In this document: positions 25,901-35,400 of the stretch, one piece after another
Position numbering within the stretch: the stretch's first letter is position 1
How the letters are laid out: every line of letters begins with the position of its first letter
Assembly: GCA_047777415.1 (NCBI GenBank)
Contig: JBKEEO010000001.1
Coordinates: 434,001-498,000 of the forward strand
Direction of reading: 5' to 3'
Length of the DNA stretch: 64,000 nucleotides
DNA from: Caproicibacter sp047777415
GTDB taxonomy: Bacteria > Bacillota > Clostridia > Oscillospirales > Acutalibacteraceae
Notes under the pieces: model-generated
What the model saw: only the letters and a program-made list of their open reading frames with translations
Database searches by the model: none
Told to the model about the DNA's origin: nothing
Program-made: the position numbers and the translations under genes

Positions 25901-26773
25901 TCAATGGGACGAATGAAATCTTAATCGAATGGCTGCAACAAAATATTTCAACTGTATGCCCAGATAAACAAAAGCGGACAGAAACACCCCATATTTTTTC
26001 TGATAATGCTTCCGATAAAACAGTTTCATGGCGTTGTAAAAATGATAAAGCACCTTTGGGGATTTCGTATGTAATCCGCTCTGTCCTTTGAGGTGAGTGA
26101 TGGAAACTTTGCCATAGTAAATCACTTGATAGCCTTTTTCTTTCACTCGATAGCACAAGTCCAAATCTTCGCCATACATGAAAAATGACTCATCAAACCC
26201 ACCGATTTCTTTAAAAAGCTTTGCCGGCATCATCAAAAAAGAACCTGCAACGGCATCCACCTCTCCAACCAACCGCTCGTCCAAAAAGGTTTGCCGATAA
26301 GCCCCAATTTTTCTGCTATGAGGAAACTTTTTATCCAAACCGGTAAAATAATAAAAAGACGCAGAAGGAGTCGGGAATCCGCGTTTACATGCATGGTCAA
26401 GCGTGCCGTCTTTTAATAATGTCCTTTCTCCGAGCACTCCAACTTGAGGATTGGCCTTTAAATACGCTACGCACTGCTCCAGCGTTCCTTGATGCATGAT
26501 GGTGTCGGAATTTAAGAAAAGAAGATATTCGCCCCGTGCGTTGGCTGCGCCGATATTGCAGGCATTTCCAAAACCATTATTGTCCACATGATTAAAAACA
26601 CGAACTCCGTCCCTTGTCAAATCGTATTGCTGTTTTGGGTCACTGCTGTTGTCCACAATTATGATTTCAAAATCCAATGCAGGGCTGCAATCAAAAATGG
26701 ATGCAACAGCTTGTGCCGTTAATTTTTTCGTATTGTAATTAATCATTATGATTGACAAATCCACAGTTATCAT
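25901..26773 (-). CDS. GT2 glycosyltransferase, rhamnosyltransferase-like
   Basis: This 290-residue GT-A glycosyltransferase begins MITVDLSIIMINYNTKKLT and has the donor-binding loop FLNSDTIMH, typical of WbbL/RfbF-like dTDP-rhamnosyltransferases. The later DEERLVGEVDAVAGSFLMMPAKLF and MYGEDLDLCYRVKEKGY blocks are also of that group. With rfbABCD in the same locus, rhamnose is the likely donor. Its stop lies exactly at the junction with the duplicated ligase/sugar-transferase module, so the C-terminus may have been reset there. It starts 26 bases after the upstream GT2 gene and probably forms a two-gene unit with it. Confidence 0.85.
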   Translation of the reverse strand: MITVDLSIIMINYNTKKLTAQAVASIFDCSPALDFEIIIVDNSSDPKQQYDLTRDGVRVFNHVDNNGFGNACNIGAANARGEYLLFLNSDTIMHQGTLEQCVAYLKANPQVGVLGERTLLKDGTLDHACKRGFPTPSASFYYFTGLDKKFPHSRKIGAYRQTFLDERLVGEVDAVAGSFLMMPAKLFKEIGGFDESFFMYGEDLDLCYRVKEKGYQVIYYGKVSITHLKGQSGLHTKSPKVLYHFYNAMKLFYRKHYQKKYGVFLSAFVYLGIQLKYFVAAIRLRFHSSH

Positions 26774-26799
26774 TCCATTCCAATCACTTTAAAAGGCAC

Positions 26800-27732
26800 C
26801 TAAATAAAAAGTATCTGACCACACTTGCGGTAGAATCCACTTTTCCAAAAACCGTGCTTATGAAGCATTCTTATCTTCTGTATTTTCGAAAGATAAGGTA
26901 TTGTGGCAAAGTCTTTTACTAATCTTAACGACTTTTCATCCAGCATACGGCTATAGTGTTCCATGAATTCCTGCGCCTGCAAATACGTGTTGTCCAAAGC
27001 AGTTTTGGCTTGCATGGGCTGAATCAGCCTTTTGAAATTATAGGTGATACTATTTGCATTTTTCGCACCCACTGCATTTTTACCGTGCTGACGATACAGT
27101 ACTGTTGGCGTATCCACAAATGCAATGGTTCCAAACGCGGAAGCAATCAGCGCAAACCACCAGTCGTGCATAATGGCTTTCTCCGGCATCTCGGTTTTGG
27201 TAACCATCCGAATAAGAGACCGATTTACTGCCATAGTACAGCCGGTTACAATATTCTGAACTAAGATATTGTGAAGCCGACATCGTTTTGCGTCAAGATT
27301 CTGGCGCTGAAACATGGAACGAGACAGTATATTTAGATTTTCATCCACAACCACTAAATCCGAATGCACCAAAACAGGCTTGTCTATTCCGTTTTTTTGT
27401 TCCTCTTTTCGCATCATTTCCATGCTTTTTTCAATTTTATTCGGCAGCCAAACATCGTCATCATCGCAAAACATGACATAGTCGCCATCGGCATAAGTAA
27501 GCATGCTGAAAAAATTGTTTGCAGCACTGCCCGAATTTTTCACACGTTTTACGGCTGTAATCTTATTGGGATGCTTTTGTGCGTAACGGCTCGCAATTTG
27601 ATAAGTTGCATCTGAGGAACAGTCATCCTGTATCACCAATTTCCAGTCCGTTTCCGTTTGATTCAGAATAGACTCGATTTGTTTCTCGATATATTTTTCA
27701 CCGTTATAGGCTGCCATTAAAATTGTAATCAT
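26800..27732 (-). CDS. GT2 glycosyltransferase
   Basis: This 310-residue GT2 enzyme begins MITILMAAYNGEKYIEKQIE and has VIQDDCSSDAT and MFCDDDDVWLPNKIEKS, the DXD-type donor site of rhamnosyltransferase-like proteins (RfbG/WbbG group). The start at 27732 is preferred because GAGGG lies seven bases upstream; the frame extends 46 codons further without a ribosome binding site. It pairs with the following GT2 gene and is divergent from the BppU-like gene. Acceptor and linkage cannot be told. Confidence 0.87.
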   Translation of the reverse strand: MITILMAAYNGEKYIEKQIESILNQTETDWKLVIQDDCSSDATYQIASRYAQKHPNKITAVKRVKNSGSAANNFFSMLTYADGDYVMFCDDDDVWLPNKIEKSMEMMRKEEQKNGIDKPVLVHSDLVVVDENLNILSRSMFQRQNLDAKRCRLHNILVQNIVTGCTMAVNRSLIRMVTKTEMPEKAIMHDWWFALIASAFGTIAFVDTPTVLYRQHGKNAVGAKNANSITYNFKRLIQPMQAKTALDNTYLQAQEFMEHYSRMLDEKSLRLVKDFATIPYLSKIQKIRMLHKHGFWKSGFYRKCGQILFI

Positions 27733-27860
27733 TATTACACCCTCATCTTTTAACCGATTTAGGCAACGTGTAAATATTAATCCGAAAGTTTCCTCCCGGA
27801 GGGCAATTTTTGTCTGTTGCAACCGGTATTGTGAAGAAACATATAGAGGAGGCAACGCAT

Positions 27861-28988
27861 ATGTTTGCAAACATACCGATTCATTTGTACAAAAACGATC
27901 CGAACAAAAGCTGGAGTGGGAAAGTTGGAAGCTATGAAAAACAGGAGTATATTAATATTATACAGGGAGAAACGGATTCAGAAATCTTGAATTTTCATCT
28001 GTTTTTGGATGATTCCAAACCATTGGATTTGACAGACAAAACCGTTACCTTTTATTTTACAAAACCAGATGGGGAAAAGATTTTTCTGCAAGCGGATATC
28101 CCACAGGAATCGGCAGAAAACGGAATCGCACTGGTCACGCTGACTGCACAATGTACTTCCGTAAGCGGCTTGACCAGAGATGGTGTTATTCGTGTAACGG
28201 ACACAAATGACAGCGTTTTAAAATTCCCTGTACCCAGCATGTATATTGCAGCCTCTGATTGCGAGCATGCGGTGGAAAGCACCTCTGAGTTTCACGCGCT
28301 GGACATCGCATTAAACAGTGCTTCCCAAGCACTCACCGACGCCAAAGCAGCAGCGGAAAATGCCCAAAATGTATTGGAAAGCGACCGACAGGCGTTAGCA
28401 AATATTGAGGCGGCCATTGCAGATGCCTACAATGCATCTGAATCCGCAAACACGGCTGCCGACAACGCAAATGACAAAGCGGTGCAAGCCGACAATGCAG
28501 CTTTGTCTGCGAATTCCGCCGCAGCTGACGCAGCCAATGCAGCAACCGCTGCCAATACTGCCGCACAGGCGTGCAACAGTGCAGTATCCGATATGAATGC
28601 AATAGCACAGGCAGAAGTTGAAAAACATGCCCAGTTGACCAATAACCCGCATCATATAACCGCAGCGCAAATTGGGGCTGCAAACAAAACTGCTTCTATA
28701 CAAAACCTGGAACCTATGGACGGGTTAAAACTCGGCAACAACAAAGTTTGTAAGGCCATTATCTCCGATTTAAATAAAGTTGTGTGTGCAGAGCTTTCTT
28801 CCACCGAGTATTTAACTGCAGGTTCACAGCTTTTGCAACTTCCGAATGTAACTTTCGGCTATGTCCCGAAAGGTATTTTTGTCAACCGAGCCTTTTGTTT
28901 AGCTTGGATTTACAGTGACGGCTCACTAAAAACGTTGCAGGATATCCCTGCCAACGCGGAGATTATCATTGATTTTTCGTATATATAA
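27861..28988 (+). CDS. BppU-like phage baseplate upper protein, isolated in the polysaccharide locus
   Basis: This 375-residue protein has an N-terminal domain like phage BppU baseplate upper proteins (FANIPIHLYKNDPNKSW, LTDKTVTFYFTKPDGE, TRDGVIRVTDTNDSVLKFPVP). A long Ala/Asn-rich helical stretch follows (about residues 155-270, heptad-like), then a short tail-fibre-type HITAAQIGAANK segment and a C-terminal beta-rich domain. In phages such proteins hold receptor-binding proteins on the tail tip. Here no other tail gene is near; it lies alone, opposite in strand to the glycosyltransferases, with AGGAGG eight bases before its ATG and its own terminator. It may be a phage relic or a recruited surface/adhesin protein. 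Confidence 0.75.
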   Translation: MFANIPIHLYKNDPNKSWSGKVGSYEKQEYINIIQGETDSEILNFHLFLDDSKPLDLTDKTVTFYFTKPDGEKIFLQADIPQESAENGIALVTLTAQCTSVSGLTRDGVIRVTDTNDSVLKFPVPSMYIAASDCEHAVESTSEFHALDIALNSASQALTDAKAAAENAQNVLESDRQALANIEAAIADAYNASESANTAADNANDKAVQADNAALSANSAAADAANAATAANTAAQACNSAVSDMNAIAQAEVEKHAQLTNNPHHITAAQIGAANKTASIQNLEPMDGLKLGNNKVCKAIISDLNKVVCAELSSTEYLTAGSQLLQLPNVTFGYVPKGIFVNRAFCLAWIYSDGSLKTLQDIPANAEIIIDFSYI

Positions 28989-28993
28989 TCTTA

Positions 28994-29027
28994 CAGCTGC
29001 TCTTATCATCAGGGGCAGCTTTTTTTA
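28994..29027 (+). terminator. Terminator of the BppU-like gene
   Basis: AGCTGC and GCAGCT stem with a GGGG/CTC-containing loop region, followed by seven T. It overlaps the 3' end of the convergent GtrA gene by three bases. Confidence 0.8.
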
Positions 29028-29453
29028 TGTTTCGCTTTGCTTAAATGCAAAGAATCTTTGGCCCAGATAATTTAGGCCGGTAAAGAAACACATGCCAACG
29101 AACATAGCGGCATTTTCCTGTATTCTTTGTGGTTGTCCATTTAACACTGCTATCGTCAGCGGTTTTGCAATTCCATACGCTAAAAAATAGCATACCACAA
29201 TGTTGACAATAAAGCGGATAACGGTTTTCCATGAACGGCTTTTATCTTGAAATGTAAAGTATTTATTTAAAAAATAACTTAAAATACTTCCAATGACATA
29301 GTTTGCAGAAGAAGAGAACCAATAGCTGCATCCTGCCAAATTATACAAGCCAAACATAATCGCCATCCCAACTAAAGTGTTGATGATGCCAACCAGTAAA
29401 AATTTTAAGAGCTTGATATCAAATATCTTCTTACGCACTCTAAATTCTCCCAT
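29025..29453 (-). CDS. GtrA-family membrane protein (putative polyprenyl-linked sugar flippase)
   Basis: This 142-residue protein has four hydrophobic segments with KFLLVGIINTLVGMAIMFGLYN at the start and NYLGQRFFAFKQ at the end, typical of GtrA. GtrA proteins are thought to flip polyprenyl-phosphate sugars for side-chain addition to surface polymers. The ATG at 29453 has a modest AGAG upstream; a GTG five codons in has GGGAG at eight bases and is an alternative. It is the last gene of the leftward polysaccharide operon, after the GT-C-like protein it may serve. Confidence 0.85.
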   Translation of the reverse strand: MGEFRVRKKIFDIKLLKFLLVGIINTLVGMAIMFGLYNLAGCSYWFSSSANYVIGSILSYFLNKYFTFQDKSRSWKTVIRFIVNIVVCYFLAYGIAKPLTIAVLNGQPQRIQENAAMFVGMCFFTGLNYLGQRFFAFKQSET

Positions 29454-29475
29454 TTTATATCTCTACATAACACCA

Positions 29476-30792
29476 TTATCGATTTAATTGAAAATATAAA
29501 ATAACTATTATGACAGTTTTTAATAAACGCTGATATTTTTTCACATCAATCAATGCGTGGTCATTCCTCTTGAGTAATAACCCAATCAATACTATAATTG
29601 AAACATTGAGTGGAAAGAATATGCGTAAACTGGAAGCATATATAGTAGGAGAAAAACCTAAAATAAAGCTCGTACATAGCCCGGCACAAAGTGTAAGAAT
29701 ACAAATAAATGTATACATAGATTGACCATATAAATTATAAAAAGATATGAATAGAAATAAAAAGGAAAGAACACCCAAAAATGCTGGCACATAAGTACTG
29801 ATGAAAACAGGATTTTGATTGGCATTTAATGTATCTAACGAAATTGTTCTTAGAAACCAGTTGTTTTTGATGGAAACTGCAATTCCAATGATGGAAAGAA
29901 GGAGTGGAAATCCTGCAACAAAATCCATTATTGTGATTTCCCCATCTTCATGATTTTTTTGCAGATTCAAAAGGCATAATGCAGTAAAAAGGAGACTTCC
30001 ACGCCGATAAAGGTAATTAACCGTGTTTAAGACACCTATATATATCTTATCATTAATATTAAGCATCATATAATTCGGATACCATGTGACTATTTCCTGT
30101 GCCTTTCTTACTGAATTACCTGGACAAATCATAATGAAAACTAGCCCAATGATTGCAAGAATAAAATGTGAAAATATAAACACATTAAACTTTTTTAGAA
30201 TCAGCAAATATATAATTGTAATAAAGCCCAATATAAACAGTACGGCACAGTATTGTTCTGAACTGACAGCTAGTATGGTTGAAAAATAGCTGGCAACAAG
30301 AAGAAAGCCTTTTGGCTTTTGACTGAGCGAGGTTTTGCAGGCATAGATTGTAAATACACAGGCGGCACCCGGCCATAAATAGTTTAATGTTGTTGCACAC
30401 CAACCAGCATTTGATAATTCTATAAAAGGATACAGAAAAAATGCAATACAGAGAATCCAGTTTGCGCGAGTGTTTGCATAGCAGCCAGTTAACTTAGAAA
30501 TGCTATACAACAAAAGAGCTACGGCTCCAGTATCCAATAACTTCCAAAGAATAGGAATATGAGTTATCGTGACCTCTAAGGATTCAATAACCATGCGCGA
30601 TGTCCAAGTATTCCATCTCATATTTAGATATGGAAACAACCCATATTGGTCTAATTGGTTTGCAAAAATAAGGTCATCGCCGGTATTTAGATTCAAAAAT
30701 AAATGATAAATAAATATAAGCAATGTTAAGCATATGAAAGGAAAATACGATTTTTGAGTTAATAGTTTTCCCTTTTTTATGATACTTTGCAT
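29476..30792 (-). CDS. Polytopic GT-C-like membrane protein (DUF6056-type)
   Basis: This 438-residue protein has about eleven membrane segments. An early extracytoplasmic loop reads NLNTGDDLIFANQL, followed by WNTWTSRMVIESL, as in the DUF6056/GT-C-like proteins of polysaccharide loci. Such proteins are thought to transfer sugars from a lipid carrier outside the cell, but this has not been shown for this group. It starts one base after the stop of the small anchored protein and is followed by GtrA, which suggests a side-chain transfer unit. Its base composition is more AT-rich than that of the rfb genes. Confidence 0.65.
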   Translation of the reverse strand: MQSIIKKGKLLTQKSYFPFICLTLLIFIYHLFLNLNTGDDLIFANQLDQYGLFPYLNMRWNTWTSRMVIESLEVTITHIPILWKLLDTGAVALLLYSISKLTGCYANTRANWILCIAFFLYPFIELSNAGWCATTLNYLWPGAACVFTIYACKTSLSQKPKGFLLVASYFSTILAVSSEQYCAVLFILGFITIIYLLILKKFNVFIFSHFILAIIGLVFIMICPGNSVRKAQEIVTWYPNYMMLNINDKIYIGVLNTVNYLYRRGSLLFTALCLLNLQKNHEDGEITIMDFVAGFPLLLSIIGIAVSIKNNWFLRTISLDTLNANQNPVFISTYVPAFLGVLSFLFLFISFYNLYGQSMYTFICILTLCAGLCTSFILGFSPTIYASSLRIFFPLNVSIIVLIGLLLKRNDHALIDVKKYQRLLKTVIIVILYFQLNR

Positions 30793-30793
30793 T

Positions 30794-31303
30794 TTATTTT
30801 ATCCTTTCGATTGTTTGATTCGTCTCAGCAAAGTACGCATCATTATTTATGATTGAAATGATGCCAACTTTATACTTTCTTCCTTTGATTAGCCAGCGGC
30901 TATCAATCTGAGCACTAAATCCGCTTTGATCATAGTTATGCCCATCATGAAACCAATTCGTCACATCTTTTCTCGATAAGGATTGGGTATTATAAATTTT
31001 GTAGTATGTGCCATCTTTCAAATCCTGTAATATAACATACACTTGTACTGTGCTAATATCTTGCCCCTTATTATAAAGCCAGCCTCGTATATTCCAGTAT
31101 CCCTTTGGCATCATTGATGAGTATTGAATGCTACACTCATCCAGATAAGCCATAGTAGGAGTTTTTGCATCTGATGGAATATCATATTTTGTCATACAAA
31201 ACACGGAAGAAAAATAAAGTAGAAATAAAGCAATTGTAATGACGAAAGCTGCCATTACTGCAATCATGATTTGCTTCTTCCCTTTTTTGTCTGCAACAAG
31301 CAT
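30794..31303 (-). CDS. Small membrane-anchored protein with an extracytoplasmic beta-rich domain
   Basis: I do not recognise the family. The 169-residue protein has one N-terminal membrane helix (about residues 12-34, IMIAVMAAFVITIALFLLYF) and an outside domain with the strands GYWNIRGWLYNKGQ, VQVYVILQDLKDGTYYKIY and FSAQIDSRWLIKGRKYKVGI. GGAG lies seven bases before ATG 31303. Its gene lies 15 bases after wecB and one base before the GT-C-like gene, so it may assist that enzyme or bind sugar outside the cell. Confidence 0.7.
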   Translation of the reverse strand: MLVADKKGKKQIMIAVMAAFVITIALFLLYFSSVFCMTKYDIPSDAKTPTMAYLDECSIQYSSMMPKGYWNIRGWLYNKGQDISTVQVYVILQDLKDGTYYKIYNTQSLSRKDVTNWFHDGHNYDQSGFSAQIDSRWLIKGRKYKVGIISIINNDAYFAETNQTIERIK

Positions 31304-31318
31304 TTTGATTCTCCAATT

Positions 31319-32440
31319 CTAGTCATTAACAAAGTGCTTCACAATAGCCTGCGCAATTCTCTCGCTCGCATGGCCGTCACCGTAAGGGTTGACGGCTTTT
31401 GCCATTTCTCGGTATTTTTGCTCATCGGTAATCAATTCTTTTGCCATGTAAAAAATCGTTTCCCGTTCGATTCCCGCCAGCTTTGCCGTACCGGCGGCAA
31501 CAGCCTCCGGCCGCTCGGTTTCTGTCCGCAGTACAAGAACCGGTGAGCCAAGGGAAGGCGCCTCTTCCTGCAATCCGCCGGAATCCGTCATGACAAGGAA
31601 GCATTTGGCCATCAGATTATGCATATCCGTTACATCCACCGGGTCAATCAGATGAATTCTCGCGTGCCCGCCTAGGGACGGAAAAACCGTATTGCGAACT
31701 GCGGGATTTAAGTGAACGGGATAAATGACATGGATATCCGGAAATTCTTCAACGATATCTTTTACCGCATTGCAGATATTCTCCAACGGCTGTCCCAGAT
31801 TTTCGCGTCTGTGGGCGGTTAATAGGATATAGCGCCCATCTGAAAAGTTGATGTGGTTGAGCAGTTCATCATGGAATACGTAATCCTTTTGAATGGTATA
31901 CGCGAAGGAATCAATCACTGTATTTCCGGTAACATAAATATTCTGCGTGATATTTTCATGAATCAGATTTTTCTTATTGTTTTCCGTGGGCGCAAAATGA
32001 AGTTCCGCAATACGGCCGGTAAGACAACGATTCATTTCCTCCGGGAAAGGAGAATATTTATCAAAAGTGCGCAGGCCCGCTTCCACATGCCCCACCGGGA
32101 TTTTTGCATAAAATGCCGCAAGCGCCGCCGTAAAAGTTGTGGTTGTGTCGCCATGAACCAAAACCAAGTCCGGACGAACTTTTTGAAAAAGGTCGCCAAG
32201 TCCCGACAGCACGCGTGAAGTGATGTCGTAAAGTGTCTGACCGCTGCTCATGATGTTCATATCATAATCCGGCTGAATATCAAAAACTTTCAACACTTGA
32301 TCCAGCATTTGGCGGTGCTGTGCGGTCACGCAAACCATGCTTTCAAATTGAGAACGTCGTTCCAGCTCCTTGACTAAAGGGCACATTTTTATTGCTTCGG
32401 GTCTTGTTCCAAAAATCGACATTACTTTTATCTGTTTCAT
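31319..32440 (-). CDS. wecB: UDP-N-acetylglucosamine 2-epimerase (non-hydrolysing)
   Basis: The enzyme converts UDP-GlcNAc to UDP-ManNAc in the cytoplasm. This 373-residue protein has the family start VMSIFGTRPEAIKMCPLVKEL, the GHVEAGLRT block, LLTAHRRENLG and the C-terminal DSGGLQEEAPSLG substrate loop. Its ATG overlaps the stop of the giant fusion gene by four bases (ATGA). UDP-ManNAc could enter the polysaccharide backbone or a linkage unit. Confidence 0.95.
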   Translation of the reverse strand: MKQIKVMSIFGTRPEAIKMCPLVKELERRSQFESMVCVTAQHRQMLDQVLKVFDIQPDYDMNIMSSGQTLYDITSRVLSGLGDLFQKVRPDLVLVHGDTTTTFTAALAAFYAKIPVGHVEAGLRTFDKYSPFPEEMNRCLTGRIAELHFAPTENNKKNLIHENITQNIYVTGNTVIDSFAYTIQKDYVFHDELLNHINFSDGRYILLTAHRRENLGQPLENICNAVKDIVEEFPDIHVIYPVHLNPAVRNTVFPSLGGHARIHLIDPVDVTDMHNLMAKCFLVMTDSGGLQEEAPSLGSPVLVLRTETERPEAVAAGTAKLAGIERETIFYMAKELITDEQKYREMAKAVNPYGDGHASERIAQAIVKHFVND

Positions 32441-35400
32441 GAAATATCTCCTTCGCCCCGTGTTTCTTCCAATGCTTCTTTAGTGGCCTGCAGATACGCG
32501 TATCCGAACCGCTTGTCCGGCTCCAGATAAGCACCTTCACCCCACTCGTTCCACGCATTGATAAAGACCATTTGGTCATCCAGATCCTTGCGGCTTCTTT
32601 CCTCGTATATCACATCTTTCAGCCATTGCTTGTACAAGGCGGGCGTTGAACCGTGGAAAATCATTCCCTTGTTGTTTCTGCGCGCGGTATTGTCCCACAT
32701 GGGCATAACAGCGCGGTAAAGTTTCGGCAAATGGTATTGAAAGTATTTCTGATTTTCCACAATATCGCGGTAGTCGAATACTTCACCGCCAAAATCATCA
32801 CGCACATATTGAATATCGTTCGTTATGTTTTTGCAGTATACGTACAGCGTACCGGGATGGAATTCGGTAATCGCATCATAGCCCATATGCAAAAGGTCAA
32901 GGTCAACCTGATTGACTTTAACGGCCATCACATACAATTCACCGGCCCCGTGTTTTCGGCAATACTCACGCCAGTAATTTAATACCTTCTCCGTTTCCGG
33001 CATTTTATCCGGCCGATAGACCGTGATTACCTTTTTGCCGCCGATTTCAATATACCGATCGTCTTTTAGAAAGCGAATCATATCATGGATAACATGGCAA
33101 TAACTCTCCACTGTATCGGACTGTTCCATTAGCACGTCAAAGCTGGTGCCGTCGAAACGCTTTGTCCAATTTTCATTTGCCCAACAGATAGAAAACGGAA
33201 AATCCAGTGTTTTGTCTTTTAGGAACGCTTCCAAAGGCTTTTCCAAAAGTCTTTCGCCGTCAAACCAATAATAATAAAAACAGAACCCATAAATGCCATA
33301 CATTTTTGCCAGTTCAATCTGCCGTGCCATATTTTCACGAATCCGAAGGTCATAAAATCCCAATTCCCCCGGCAAACGCGGCTGATAATGTCCTACAAAC
33401 TGAGGAACCGCTCGGCAGACATTGTTCCATTCCGTTACACCTTTGCCCCACCACTCTTCATTATGTTTGTCAGGATGAAACTGCGTGAGATAATATGCAA
33501 TAATCTTACAATCCTTTGCTTGACGGGAATAGGGCGTTTCTGTAATTGGAACATAGTCTTTGCTTTTATTCGGTATATTCAAAATTTGATTGATGTACGC
33601 AGACTGAATAGGATGCTCCTGCGGTGCAATTCCGATTTCCTGCGATATTTCCTGCCGTACCGACTCCAATTTGTGCGCCGGTGTACTTCCATCTTGCGGC
33701 GGATATTGCAGCAGTGATGGACAAAATGTTTTTTTGACCGAATACAGGAATTTTTGTTTTGCGTTTGGAGTGAGAAACGGCAGATGCCAGAATACGCTTT
33801 TTAATGCTTGATAGGCGCCGCTTTCCTGCGGATAACGCCGCGGCGTCTTCTCCACGGGCGGAGCGGATGGCGCTTGCTGATTTTCTTGCTGATAAAGACT
33901 ATGATTCTGCTGCACCAGCGCGACCGTTTTTTTCATAATGGACTGCCATGTATTTTCCAATGCTTCTTTTTTAAGCAGGGCACGATACTTTTTGTCAAAC
34001 CTTAACTCAAGCGCTTTATGGACAGCTTCAATGAACTCCTCCTGCGTATTGGCACAAAGACAAGAACGATATTTTAAACATTCCGGCAGTGCATAGGTTA
34101 CCACCGGCTTGCCCAGTGCCATATACTCAAATATTTTTACGGGGGAAACGGATTTTGTCAGATCATTGAGCACAAACGGCAATATGGCAATATCGTAAAA
34201 TGCTGCATATTTATTTAGTTCTTGATAAGGGCGGGGGCCGATGAAATGCACATTTTCATAATCCAACAGGCCGCTGTTTTTTAAATATTCATCATGCGCG
34301 TACCCAATGAGAAGAATTAAGAACCGTTGATCTTCCGCCAATTTTTTCAGCAAATCATAATCGAGCCATCTGGCAAGCGCGCCATGATAGCCGATGATAA
34401 TTTTGCCCTGCCCGACAATTTCTTTTAGATCTTCCGGGCATTCAATATCGTCCCTCTTGATATTCCAGTGGTCATAATCCACGCCGTTGTTAATCATAGC
34501 CATATTTTTTGAACGGTATGGTTTTACCTGGTCAAACAATTTGTCAGACGTTGCAACAACGGTGATGCGCTCATTTTTCAGGACATATTCATGCCTTTCA
34601 AATACAAATTTCGGAATATTTCCAACGATTTGCGGTGTCAATTCATCAATGTACTCATAAATAATCTCATAACCCCTTGCGAGGAACGACTCCAATTCTT
34701 CTTTGGTTGTGGCAAGGTCGATGGACTGCAGACGAATGAATTTCAGGCCCGGTTTTGCGTCTAGAATTTCAAATAGCTTTTGTTTTACCTCGTAATTATC
34801 TAAATTGACAATACAAAGCGTTGGCGTAATGAACTTGCAGACTTTAATATCTTTATCTACAAGAGGGTGTGCCCCATAAAATGAAATGCCGCCTACTGCA
34901 CCTGCCTGAAGTGAAAGATGCTGAAAACGCTGAAAAAGCGGCGTATCCCATCCCATTGGCACATGGAAAATATCGATGAATGAATGGGGTGTTTCGTCAA
35001 TCCAACGGCTGATTTGCTCCCATACGTCGCTGCTTTGAACCTGCTGAGCAATCTTCCCGGATTCTTTTACATTAGAAAGGCAGGCACCGCCTTTCTTGAA
35101 AATTTTAGCAACGGTTTTCTTGACCCCATAGGTTTTAAGATTATGTTCTGTTTTAACCGCCAATTTTGCAAATTCCCGAAGCAAATTTGCCGCCTGATGC
35201 TTACCTTTTTTACAGGTATCCAAAAATACGCGCAGGGGTTTTGTCATTTTCCAACATGCGGAATTCAATATGATTTGGTATTCCAACGCAACCGCATCAC
35301 GCTGGGCCTTGATACCCTCGTTTTCTTTTAAAAGTCTGCTGTTCTCTGATTCCAACTGCGTAATTTGTTCATGCAATGAATCTAAGTCCCGCAGGCATTT

